A DNA stretch of 64,000 bases from an uncultured Balneola sp. (GTDB lineage: Bacteria; Bacteroidota; Rhodothermia; Balneolales; Balneolaceae), in NCBI GenBank assembly GCA_913058495.1, contig CAJXQC010000005.1:62001-126000 (forward strand). Reading direction: 5' to 3'. This document shows, one piece after another, positions 34,930-42,933 of this stretch (its first letter is position 1; every line of letters begins with the position of its first letter). The notes beneath the pieces are model-generated. The model did no database searches and was not told the DNA's origin. It worked only from the letters and a program-made list of their open reading frames with translations. The position numbers were made by a program, and so were the translations under genes.

Positions 34930-35469
34930 CTACTTCCCGGCTATCCCAATAACACCACAAGCAATACGAGCTCCGGCATCTCCGGAAGGTTGAGAAGTCA
35001 AATCATCTTCTCCGGCATGTATGATAATTCCGCGACCGATGATTTCTTCCAAAAAGATATGATTATCTATATAGCTAAGAGTGGTTGTAAATTGCTCCCC
35101 TTCACTTACTAAATTTCCCATATCTCCGACATGACGTTTTTCCGCATCTCTTGAATTGTGTTGCATTTCGTCAGGATCAAAGTGTCCGCCTGCTGAAGTG
35201 GCGTCCGAAGCGGAGCAATCACCATATTGGTGGATGTGAAATCCATGTTCACCTTTGGAAAGACCGGTTATCTGAGCAGTGATCTTAGTTCCGTTATCAG
35301 TCTTGCCAAAATTGACAGTTCCTGAAATATCGCTATCACCTACAGAATGGATTACAGCTACAGCTTTTTGAATCTGAGGTCCGTCAAATTCTTTAACTAC
35401 CTCAATTCTCTCTGTTTTGGTGCAGTTTAAAATTAGTGCAAGTGCTAAAAATGTTAATAAATTCTTCAT
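34930..35469 (-). CDS. sodC: Cu/Zn superoxide dismutase, lipoprotein
   Basis: Dismutates superoxide outside the cytoplasm. The 179-residue protein has a lipoprotein signal with lipobox LILNC (Cys near 16). Copper ligands lie in GFHIHQYGDCS, and zinc ligands in GGHFDPDEMQHNSRDAEKRH with the bridging histidine. The later GRGIIIHAGEDDL and GDAGARIACGVI are standard; the two cysteines in GDCS and RIACG form the intramolecular disulfide. All expected ligands appear to be present. It lies between the hydrolase and acyltransferase genes on the same strand, with gaps of about 45-90 bases. Confidence 0.96.
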   Translation of the reverse strand: MKNLLTFLALALILNCTKTERIEVVKEFDGPQIQKAVAVIHSVGDSDISGTVNFGKTDNGTKITAQITGLSKGEHGFHIHQYGDCSASDATSAGGHFDPDEMQHNSRDAEKRHVGDMGNLVSEGEQFTTTLSYIDNHIFLEEIIGRGIIIHAGEDDLTSQPSGDAGARIACGVIGIAGK

Positions 35470-35512
35470 GTCAGTTAATTTAGTTTTTTAATTAACAAAG
35501 AGAATTATTACT

Positions 35513-36793
35513 TCATTCACCTTTAATAACAACTTTTCTGAACTCAGCAATTCTTGCTAATTTAGCTTTCAGATCATTAAAAATATCAGGATTGGATAAT
35601 TTGAATCGCTGAATTTTCTTTTTCTCCTTTAGATTTCGGACCAGCTCGTTCGCTCTTTTAAACATGGTAGAAGTAAATAAACTTACCAGAAAATATCCCC
35701 ATGCCCAGATCGCAGGTACTCCGGCAATTAAAAGAATACAAGTCACCAATAGATAGAAAAGTGGGAAGAGAAACAAGCCCAGAACGAATTTGATGGAAAC
35801 ATCGAAAGCTTTGTCTTGGATCTTATTTTTGATGATATAGCGAGCAGGTTGGTACGGGATAATTCCATTCAGCCATACAAGCAGGTAAACCGGTGCCAGA
35901 AGAATTCTTTTGATCATGGGTAGTTTTACTTCAGATAAAGCTCTGACGCTCAACTTATTTTTCTCGGCTACTTCCAATACCTGCTCTGCATCTGATATCA
36001 GTTCAGGTGTTTGCAGCTCTTCCGCATTCTGAACCAAGGTATTCATGTACTCATTATTCGAAAGTTTTGCTCTGTCGTATTCCATTTCATCCAGTGCGAT
36101 CTTTATAAGAGGATACTGATCCAGTTTAGGGACATGCATGATTAACGGTTTCAGATTATCTGAAGTCTGATTTTTCAAACTGTTTGCAGCACTTCGCTCA
36201 CTTTCTTCATATTCTTTTCTGTAGTCCGAAACCTTGATGGGATCTCCAAAGACCACACGTACTTCATTTCTGGAATTTTGATGATCACTGTAATTAACTC
36301 CAACAGGCTGAACATACAGATCCAGATTCCAGTCATTTTTGATTTCAGCATCAAAAGCTATTCGTGTGAACCCTTTGCTGAAAGGACGAAGCCGGCGCTT
36401 CAGATCATGGTTTGCTTCAGCAAATACCAAAACAGCTTCGTTGTTGCTTAAAAACCTGATACAGGTCTCAAAAATCTCATTGTTCTTTTGGATATTGCTG
36501 ATGCCGTCTCGAACTCTGTAAACGGGCAGTAAATTCAGAGACCGTAGAAACCAATCCATAAATTTAGATTCGAATGCCTGAGCTCGGGTCAGAAATGAGG
36601 TGGTTTTATAGAAATGTGTAGTTACCAACAATGCATCCATAAAAGAATTCTGATGATTGGGAACCAGTAAGATGGGTTTGCCTTTCGGGATCTTATGCTT
36701 ATCTATAATTCGGATCCGTTTATAGAAAAACTTTAGTCCTGTTCTTACTACACCAAGACGAATAAAATTGTACCAAAGAAAATTTTTACGCAT
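35513..36793 (-). CDS. PlsC-type phospholipid acyltransferase with C-terminal membrane region
   Basis: A 426-residue membrane enzyme of the glycerolipid acyltransferase family. The N-terminal 220 residues hold the acyltransferase blocks: PNHQNSFMDALL (a His-x5-Asp form, one residue longer than the usual His-x4-Asp, as in yeast Gpt2/Gat1-type enzymes), VYRVRDGISN, and AVLVFAEANH (replacing the usual FPEG). A helical linker and two or three hydrophobic segments (about 300-390) follow, with a basic tail. It would acylate glycerol-3-phosphate or a lysophospholipid; which one is not clear. The start overlaps the end of the SBF symporter gene by 8 bases, suggesting one operon. Confidence 0.86.
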   Translation of the reverse strand: MRKNFLWYNFIRLGVVRTGLKFFYKRIRIIDKHKIPKGKPILLVPNHQNSFMDALLVTTHFYKTTSFLTRAQAFESKFMDWFLRSLNLLPVYRVRDGISNIQKNNEIFETCIRFLSNNEAVLVFAEANHDLKRRLRPFSKGFTRIAFDAEIKNDWNLDLYVQPVGVNYSDHQNSRNEVRVVFGDPIKVSDYRKEYEESERSAANSLKNQTSDNLKPLIMHVPKLDQYPLIKIALDEMEYDRAKLSNNEYMNTLVQNAEELQTPELISDAEQVLEVAEKNKLSVRALSEVKLPMIKRILLAPVYLLVWLNGIIPYQPARYIIKNKIQDKAFDVSIKFVLGLFLFPLFYLLVTCILLIAGVPAIWAWGYFLVSLFTSTMFKRANELVRNLKEKKKIQRFKLSNPDIFNDLKAKLARIAEFRKVVIKGE

Positions 36794-37712
36794 TAGTAAT
36801 CACGCGTTGAATTGATTTTTTTCCGACCGACCAGTACCAACCTAAGCTCATTCCTGCAAGTATATGCCAGATTCCCCACCAGGCTGTAATAAGAGCCATG
36901 CCTCCAAGTCCGTCAAAAAAGTTGAAAATTAAAAGTAAACCCAATCCCGAGTTTTGAATTCCTGTTTCAATGGAAATCGAACGTCTGTCAGCTTCAGGAA
37001 GATTAAAAGCTCTGGCAAGCCCATATCCTGAAGTTAAAGCTACAGCATTATGGATAAATACCAAAAGCAGAACAAACTCTACATATGCAATAAAATTGTC
37101 AAAGTTGGTCCAAAAGGCAACGATCACAAATCCGGCAAAGAAAATCACACCGAAACCCTTGATCCAAGGACTGATCTTTTCAGCTATTGCTGATTTAAAA
37201 TGACGAACGATCATCCCCAAAACAAGTGGAATTCCAAGAATCAAAACTATGATCTCAAAAACTTTGCCAAGGTCCAAACTGATCTCCTGAAGGATCGCAT
37301 TTGTTGGAGAATACAAACTTGCCCAAAAAGTGAAATTCAACGGTGTCATTACAATAGCAAGTAATGTGGCAATGGCTGTCATGCTTACTGAAAGTGCAGC
37401 GTTTCCTTTTGCTAACAAAGAAAAAAAGTTAGAAATATTACCACCCGGACAAGCGGCTACCATAAACATTCCTAAAGCAATACTGGGAGCGGGTTGCATA
37501 ACCCAAACTAAAACGAATGTCAGCAATGGAAGTAACAAAAACTGAGAAAAGGAACCTATGAGGGTAGATTTTGGATTTTTTGCGATGTCTTTAAAGTCTT
37601 GGATGGTAAGCTCTAAAGCTACACCAAACATGATTACGGCAAGTGATACATTCATCACCATCAAGCCGCCTTCCCCGAGATTTAATTGCAGAGCGTCAAT
37701 AGATTCAGTCAT
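36786..37712 (-). CDS. bile acid:sodium symporter family (SBF) transporter
   Basis: A 308-residue membrane protein with about nine hydrophobic segments. MFMVAACPGGNISNFFSLLA carries the family's CPGG motif, and the later GIQNSGLGLLLIF matches the crossover region EtGxQN that binds sodium. Bacterial relatives carry organic anions by sodium symport, often not bile acids; pantoate, keto acids and sulfonates have been shown in related members. The substrate is not predictable here. It overlaps the acyltransferase by 8 bases and is preceded by a palindromic repeat at 37760-37791. Confidence 0.92.
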   Translation of the reverse strand: MTESIDALQLNLGEGGLMVMNVSLAVIMFGVALELTIQDFKDIAKNPKSTLIGSFSQFLLLPLLTFVLVWVMQPAPSIALGMFMVAACPGGNISNFFSLLAKGNAALSVSMTAIATLLAIVMTPLNFTFWASLYSPTNAILQEISLDLGKVFEIIVLILGIPLVLGMIVRHFKSAIAEKISPWIKGFGVIFFAGFVIVAFWTNFDNFIAYVEFVLLLVFIHNAVALTSGYGLARAFNLPEADRRSISIETGIQNSGLGLLLIFNFFDGLGGMALITAWWGIWHILAGMSLGWYWSVGKKSIQRVITNA

Positions 37713-37759
37713 GCAGTGAATGTAAAAAATAAGTGGGTTTTATTTAGGGAGAATTTTAC

Positions 37760-37791
37760 AAGTAGGGCCGCAAAATTTTGCGACCCTACTT
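37760..37791. repeat. GTAGGG palindrome, copy 2
   Basis: AAGTAGGG (37760-37767) pairs with CCCTACTT (37784-37791) and CGCAAAA (37769-37775) with TTTTGCG (37776-37782); a single C-A mismatch (37768/37783) interrupts the stem. Same family as 26543-26570. Confidence 0.8.
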
Positions 37792-37805
37792 GATATCAAT
37801 AAAGG

Positions 37806-38855
37806 CTACCCTAAAAAACCTTTAACTTTTAATAATTCCGCATTCAGGATTGCGCCACCTGCAGCACCCCTGATGGTGTTATGAGCCATGGCTACGAAAC
37901 TGATATCGAATACTTCTGATTCCCGAAGTCTTCCCATATGTAGTTGCATTCCGCCTTCTTGATCAGCATGGAGTCTGGGTTGTGGAAATCGGTCATCCTC
38001 GTGCAGTTTGATCACTTCTTTGGGTGAAGAGGAAAGGTCCAGATCAGCAATCGGGTTTTCCCAGTTCTGAATTGCTCGTTTTACTTCGTCGATGGATGAA
38101 GGAGTTTTTTTAAATTTTACTGTTGCCGAGATCATGTGTCCGTTGATGGCAGGAACACGAGTTGCAGTTGCACTTAAGTTAATTTGTGGTTCAGAAAGTT
38201 TTCCGTCGGTCAGTTCAGATAACAACTTCTGAGTTTCCGGTTTGATCTTCGACTCTTCTCCTGAAATAAAAGGAACCACATTGCCTAAAATATCTAAACT
38301 GGCAACGCCCGGGTAACCAGCTCCGGAAATGGCTTGCATTGTGGTTAAGATCACGGTATCAATTCCAAAGGCATCATGAAAAGGTTTCAATGCCAATGAA
38401 AGTGGAACTGCAACACAGTTGGGATTGGTAACAATCCAGCCGGAGCCATCTGCAGTAAATTTCTGAGTTTTGATGAGGTCTATATGATCAGGATTTACTT
38501 CAGGAACCAAAAGTGGAACAGTGTTATCCATACGGAAGTTTTTGGCATTCGAGATCACAGGAATACCCGCTTTAGCAAAAGCTTCTTCAATCTCTCCGGC
38601 AACGGAAGAATCCAGACCGGAGAATACAAAATCAACGTTTCCGAATTCCTCCGGTTTACAATTAGCCACGGTCATTTCTGCAATAGAGGACGGAAGATTG
38701 ACATCTTCGATCCAATTAGTGGCGTCTTTGTATTTTTTACCTGCGGAGCGTTCTGAAGCACCCAAAGCATCAATTTCAAACCAGGGATGATCTCGAAGTA
38801 AACGTATAAATTTTTGTCCAACTGCACCTGTAGCGCCTAGAATACCAACTTTCAT
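37806..38855 (-). CDS. asd: aspartate-semialdehyde dehydrogenase
   Basis: Reduces aspartyl phosphate to aspartate semialdehyde with NADPH, the branch point to lysine/diaminopimelate, threonine and methionine. The 349-residue protein opens with the NADP loop VGILGATGAVGQKF. The catalytic Cys147 lies in VTNPNCVAV, and His240 in ATRVPAINGHMI. The overall layout follows the archaeal/fungal-type subfamily (long VPEVNPDHIDL and IRGAAGGAILNAELL end) rather than the enterobacterial type. The gene stands alone on the minus strand, divergent from glyS, with a palindrome in the shared upstream gap. Confidence 0.96.
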   Translation of the reverse strand: MKVGILGATGAVGQKFIRLLRDHPWFEIDALGASERSAGKKYKDATNWIEDVNLPSSIAEMTVANCKPEEFGNVDFVFSGLDSSVAGEIEEAFAKAGIPVISNAKNFRMDNTVPLLVPEVNPDHIDLIKTQKFTADGSGWIVTNPNCVAVPLSLALKPFHDAFGIDTVILTTMQAISGAGYPGVASLDILGNVVPFISGEESKIKPETQKLLSELTDGKLSEPQINLSATATRVPAINGHMISATVKFKKTPSSIDEVKRAIQNWENPIADLDLSSSPKEVIKLHEDDRFPQPRLHADQEGGMQLHMGRLRESEVFDISFVAMAHNTIRGAAGGAILNAELLKVKGFLG

Positions 38856-38866
38856 GTGTTCAATTA

Positions 38867-38919
38867 AGAATGATTCAATGTAGAATTAAGAATGGCTAAA
38901 AATAGCATTCTTAATTCCT
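38867..38919. repeat. GAATTAAGAATG palindrome between asd and glyS
   Basis: GAATTAAGAATG (38883-38894) is inverted at 38906-38917 around a short loop, and the core ATTAAGAATG also occurs directly repeated nearby (from about 38864). The same ATTAAGAATT core is in the palindrome at 25199-25262. Confidence 0.6.
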
Positions 38920-39004
38920 AATTCTCAATTATTCATTCAAATTTGGTTAAACTAAATTCTTATCTTAAAAGCTTATTCAAAATCAAAAACAGAGTTAGAA
39001 CTCA

Positions 39005-40456
39005 ATGTCGAACTTAGATAGCCTGGACAAGATCGTTTCACTGGCAAAAGCACGTGGTTTCATTTTTCAATCTTCAGAAATTTATGGCGGACTCAGCGCT
39101 GTATATGATTACGGCCCATTAGGTGTGGAATTGAAGAACAATATCCGCAATACCTGGTGGAAAGAAATGACGCAGCGACATGATAACATTGTTGGTGTTG
39201 ATGCAGCTATCTTTATGCATCCGAAAGTGTGGGAAGCGAGTGGTCACGTAGGTGGATTTAACGATCCTATGATCGACGACAAGCAGTCCAAGAAACGCTA
39301 CCGCGCAGATATGCTGATAGAGCAGTATATCGCTAAACTTGAAAAGGACGGCAAGCAAGATGAGGCTGATAAAATTCAGGAGCAGTTAGATACTACCGGA
39401 ACCCGCAAAAGCCTGACTGAAGATCTGTATGACATTATCATGGAAAACGAAATTCGTTCTCCTGACTCCGGCGCTTTCGACTGGACCGAAGTTCGTCAGT
39501 TTAATTTGATGTTCAAGACGCAGTTTGGTTCTACATCTACCGAAGAAGACGGTGTGTATTTACGCCCGGAAACTGCACAGGGAATTTTTGTGAATTATAA
39601 GAATGTACTGGATACCGCAAGAGTTCAGGTTCCTTTTGGCATTGCTCAAACCGGTAAAGCATTCAGAAATGAAGTGGTAGCCCGGCAGTTCATCTTCCGC
39701 ATGAGAGAATTCGAACAAATGGAGATGCAGTATTTTGTAGAGCCGGGTACAGATGGTGATGCTTATGAAGAATGGCTTGAAAAGAGATTGGCGTGGCACA
39801 AAAGCATTGGAATCAGAGAAGAGAATTTAAGAACAGTTCCACATCCGGAAGATAAGCTTGCGCACTACGCCAGAGCAGCTGCCGACATTCAATATAAATA
39901 TCCGATTGGCTGGCAGGAAGTGGAAGGAATTCATAACCGCTCTGATTTCGATCTTACTCAGCATCAGGAGTTTTCCGGAAAGAAACTAGAGTATTACGAT
40001 CAGAAGAATCAAAAACGATACATGCCCTTTGTTATCGAGACTTCTGTTGGTTTAGACAGATTAACTTTAATGGTTCTTTGTGATGCGTATCGGGAAGAAG
40101 AAATAGACGGTGATTCCAGAACAGTTCTAAAATTGGATCCGAGATTAGCTCCTGTGCAAGTTGGCATTTTTCCATTGATCAAAAAACCTGAATTGCAGGA
40201 AATAGCTCATAAAATTGAGAAAGAACTCCGAGAAGATTATTCTGTTCAATACGATGAATCCGGATCTATCGGAAAGAGATACCGAAGATTAGACGAAGCA
40301 GGAACACCGTTTTGTATCACCGTAGATTTTGAAACGATAGAAGATGATAACAAGGTTACTATCCGATACAGAGATGATATGAGTCAGGTTCGAATTCCAA
40401 TTGAGAAAGTGGGAGAGGTAATTAGGGATGGTATTAAGGATTGGAAGGTTAGTTGA
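39005..40456 (+). CDS. glyS: glycine--tRNA ligase (single-chain type)
   Basis: Charges tRNA-Gly. The 483-residue class II synthetase is the homodimeric type used by most non-proteobacterial lineages. It starts LVSLAKARGFIFQSSEIYGG-like and shows SAVYDYGPLGVELKNN, motif 2 region VPFGIAQTGKAFRNEV with RMREFEQMEMQYF, and motif 3 FVIETSVGLDRLTLMVL. The anticodon-binding domain follows (LAPVQVGIFPL to end). Its stop overlaps the start of a secreted protein gene in TGATG, implying translational coupling. Full length. Confidence 0.97.
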   Translation: MSNLDSLDKIVSLAKARGFIFQSSEIYGGLSAVYDYGPLGVELKNNIRNTWWKEMTQRHDNIVGVDAAIFMHPKVWEASGHVGGFNDPMIDDKQSKKRYRADMLIEQYIAKLEKDGKQDEADKIQEQLDTTGTRKSLTEDLYDIIMENEIRSPDSGAFDWTEVRQFNLMFKTQFGSTSTEEDGVYLRPETAQGIFVNYKNVLDTARVQVPFGIAQTGKAFRNEVVARQFIFRMREFEQMEMQYFVEPGTDGDAYEEWLEKRLAWHKSIGIREENLRTVPHPEDKLAHYARAAADIQYKYPIGWQEVEGIHNRSDFDLTQHQEFSGKKLEYYDQKNQKRYMPFVIETSVGLDRLTLMVLCDAYREEEIDGDSRTVLKLDPRLAPVQVGIFPLIKKPELQEIAHKIEKELREDYSVQYDESGSIGKRYRRLDEAGTPFCITVDFETIEDDNKVTIRYRDDMSQVRIPIEKVGEVIRDGIKDWKVS

Positions 40457-41001
40457 TGTTTAAAAGGTTTTCACTAATTATTGTCACTCTTATAATTCTC
40501 ACTAACATACTTTCTGCACAGAGGTATGAATTTAAAGAAGCTCTAATTAGATATTCTTTTGAAGATTCAACCTTTAATTATAAGTCAATTGTAGAGGGAA
40601 AACTTGGGTTATTTGATTCTGAAAAAGGAGTTTTAGTTTTTGGAATTCCTTTACAATATGTAATCACAGTAAGTGATTCCTTAGGCATGGTTCATAATTT
40701 GAATTCAAATATCATGTTAAATCATCAAGGTCTTTTTTGGGGAGACTACGATATGAATTCTAATGGGAAATATAAGGGCGATACTAGAGGTCTTTTAGGT
40801 GTGCAAGGAAATAAGGTAACAAGAGGTTTTGCGTCTCAAACTCTAATATCAGTTGAAGAAGAATTAGACTTTATTGAAACGAAATTAACCTTCAAGTTGG
40901 AGTCTGTACCCAGTCTGGAAGTATTTGGTAATGAAAGTTCTTTTCTCAATGAAGAAATTGAAATTTCAGTAACAATTACCAAATTCAGTGAATCAAATTA
41001 A
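40456..41001 (+). CDS. secreted protein of unknown function
   Basis: A 181-residue exported protein, not recognised. ATG at 40456 shares a base with the glyS stop (TGATG). A signal peptide covers about residues 1-22 and ends LSAQ. The mature part is rich in beta strands (YEFKEALIRYSFEDSTFNYK, GKLGLFDSEKGVLVFGIPLQ) and ends with an acidic strand-rich part. The layout resembles small outer-surface or periplasmic domains, but there is no motif to name it. It is followed by structured element copy B and another secreted protein of similar size. Confidence 0.6.
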   Translation: MFKRFSLIIVTLIILTNILSAQRYEFKEALIRYSFEDSTFNYKSIVEGKLGLFDSEKGVLVFGIPLQYVITVSDSLGMVHNLNSNIMLNHQGLFWGDYDMNSNGKYKGDTRGLLGVQGNKVTRGFASQTLISVEEELDFIETKLTFKLESVPSLEVFGNESSFLNEEIEISVTITKFSESN

Positions 41002-41009
41002 CTGGAAAT

Positions 41010-41140
41010 CCTCCTTCGAAGGAGGTGTCACGCGGAGAGCGTGACGGAGGATGTTGTAAAGACCAACATTACTGAGCTTTACAACACCCCTCAGATCAAA
41101 TCGAGAACCATCGATTTGATCATCTCCCCTCGAGGGGAGA
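41010..41140. repeat. five-hairpin structured element, copy B
   Basis: Same plan as 30199-30332. H1: the perfect palindrome CCTCCTTCGAAGGAGG (41010-41025). H2: GTCACGC/GCGTGAC (41027-41045). H3: TGTTGTAAAG (41052-41061)/CTTTACAACA (41077-41086). H4: GATCAAATCGA (41094-41104)/TCGATTTGATC (41111-41121), loop GAACCA. H5: TCTCCCCTCGAGGGGAGA (41123-41140). Backbone GGAGG-TG, GGAGG-TGT, ACACCCCTCAGA and H5 are shared with copy A. Confidence 0.85.
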
Positions 41141-41179
41141 ATTATATGACAAACTTTTTATGTAGCTGTATATTCTTAT

Positions 41180-41773
41180 ATGATTCGTCTGATTTTCATT
41201 CTTTTAATTTTTACAGTTCCTAATTGGGCTCATCCAAACTATATCCATGAAGATGAAACCGATCAGCCGGAAATAGTTCTCAGGGAAGATTCAATTGATA
41301 AGTTTAGCTTGCCGTTTCCAGAAAAGAAGATGTTTAATGAACTGGCATTGTTTTACAAACGATTTGTTGTTAAGGAAGAAATCGGGATGCAAGACGGACC
41401 AGGTTTTCCATTAATCAGCCTTTATGATAACAATAATGAAGTATTATTTTTCAAGTTTGATCCCGAAAATAGCTTACTACTAGAAAAGATAATTGCATCG
41501 AACCCAATAGTAAGAGATGAATATGGGTTGCAAGTCGGATTAACAGTTTCTGATATAATAAAGATTAGAGCTGTTGATTTTAGAATCATTACAGATACTC
41601 ATCAACATACCTACTTAAAGAATAAAAATTCAAAGATAAGTTACGAGATAAATGTTGGTACTTTTATCGATGATGCAGAGCTTGATTCGATTAGTTCTAC
41701 TAAGTTTAATACTTTGGAAGAAGCAACAATCGAGAGGATTATCTGGACTAATAAAAAGGTTGATATTAATTAA
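41180..41773 (+). CDS. secreted protein of unknown function, 197 residues
   Basis: Not recognised. A short signal peptide (MIRLIFILLIFTVPNWAHP) precedes a soluble part with alternating strands: QPEIVLREDSIDKFSLPFPE, GPGFPLISLYDNNNEVLFF, and YGLQVGLTVSDIIKIRAVDF, which reads like a domain of calcium- or metal-independent beta type. There is no cysteine motif or catalytic triad. It starts 40 bases after the end of structured element copy B, on the same strand as the other secreted protein and glyS, and could be part of the same transcript. It faces the convergent histidine kinase gene. Confidence 0.6.
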   Translation: MIRLIFILLIFTVPNWAHPNYIHEDETDQPEIVLREDSIDKFSLPFPEKKMFNELALFYKRFVVKEEIGMQDGPGFPLISLYDNNNEVLFFKFDPENSLLLEKIIASNPIVRDEYGLQVGLTVSDIIKIRAVDFRIITDTHQHTYLKNKNSKISYEINVGTFIDDAELDSISSTKFNTLEEATIERIIWTNKKVDIN

Positions 41774-41838
41774 ATTTTACTATGTAAGTTTAATCTGATT
41801 TTTCAGAAAATTCCCTTAAGCAATCAAATACATATAAG

Positions 41839-42762
41839 CTAATCAGCCACACTGCCCGGAAGGTCGATAATTACTTTTGTGCCTTTTCCGGGAACGCTTT
41901 CTATTTGCAATTTGCCATCCATAATTTCTATGTATTTGGCAGCTGCCTTAAGACCAAATCCGGTTCCTTTTTCGTCATTAGTGCCAACGGTGGTTACCCA
42001 TTCTTTACTAAACAGGATTTTATTCAGCTTTTCCTCAGTTATTCCAATTCCATTATCCTCAATCGTTGTAATGGTACGATTCCCTTTTCTTGTCAGATCA
42101 ATTAAAATAGATCCGTTTTTTGGGGTGAACTTTATAGCGTTATGAAGAATATTACGCGTGACAAAAGAATAGCTTCCCTGGTCTGCATAAATTGGCTGTT
42201 CTAAATTGTTTGCAACGAGATTTATATTTTTGGATTCTATGTTGTGATGATAAAGAGCCAAAACCTGAGTCCATACTTTTTGAGTGTTGAAGAGCTCAGG
42301 TTCGATCTCTTTATTTTCGATCTGTGCTTTTGACCATTGTAAAATATCGTCTAAAAAACTAAGGAGGTTATCAACTGTTCCGGAAAGGTCATTGATATAG
42401 AAGCTTAATTCTTCTTTCGAAAATGTTTCTAACTCGATCAGATCAAGAATTCCGTAGACGCCTGAAATCGGGCTTCTGATATCATGCGCTATAATTGAGA
42501 TAAGGCGGTTATTGATTTCATTTAATCGCTGCAATTCATCTTTCTGAATCTCAATTTTTTTGTAATACCGGATCAAAAGATAGGACATGGGATATGAGAT
42601 CAGCGCCGGAATTATCATAGATATGGACAGACCAAAAGTATTTATCTCAAAGCCCCATATTGTGCTTAAGACCAAGTAACATACTAGTGAAATAATTATT
42701 GAAATAACCATCACCTTTAATGGTGATAGCATCAGCTTTGCTAATGTGTCTCTTTTTGGCAT
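41839..42762 (-). CDS. sensor histidine kinase with two membrane helices
   Basis: A compact 307-residue kinase. Two hydrophobic segments (about 15-35 and 42-65) with a very short loop leave almost no periplasmic sensor. A short coiled coil leads to the HisKA motif IAHDIRSPISGVYG, phospho-acceptor His93. The ATPase domain has NILHNAIKFT, IEDNGIGI and GTGFGLKAAAKYIEIM. The motif sequence is of the IAHD-R-P type common in Bacteroidota. No response regulator is adjacent. Sensing within the membrane or by another protein is likely. The signal is unknown. Confidence 0.92.
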   Translation of the reverse strand: MPKRDTLAKLMLSPLKVMVISIIISLVCYLVLSTIWGFEINTFGLSISMIIPALISYPMSYLLIRYYKKIEIQKDELQRLNEINNRLISIIAHDIRSPISGVYGILDLIELETFSKEELSFYINDLSGTVDNLLSFLDDILQWSKAQIENKEIEPELFNTQKVWTQVLALYHHNIESKNINLVANNLEQPIYADQGSYSFVTRNILHNAIKFTPKNGSILIDLTRKGNRTITTIEDNGIGITEEKLNKILFSKEWVTTVGTNDEKGTGFGLKAAAKYIEIMDGKLQIESVPGKGTKVIIDLPGSVAD

Positions 42763-42933
42763 CTATGAAATTTTTTCCATACGAACATAAGTTTTTATGG
42801 TACTTGTACCAACTCACTTATTGTTAAATGATTTTACCTCTATTATTAATTATAAAACTCATTTAAAATCGGTTCGGTCTTATTGAGTTTTACTGTTCAA
42901 GTGCCGTTCTTTACATAAAAAGTTAAATTACTT

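Noticed and set aside
41041-41223. 60-codon open frame on the plus strand
   Set aside because: It lies mainly inside structured element copy B and shows no protein-like composition; the hairpins explain the sequence.
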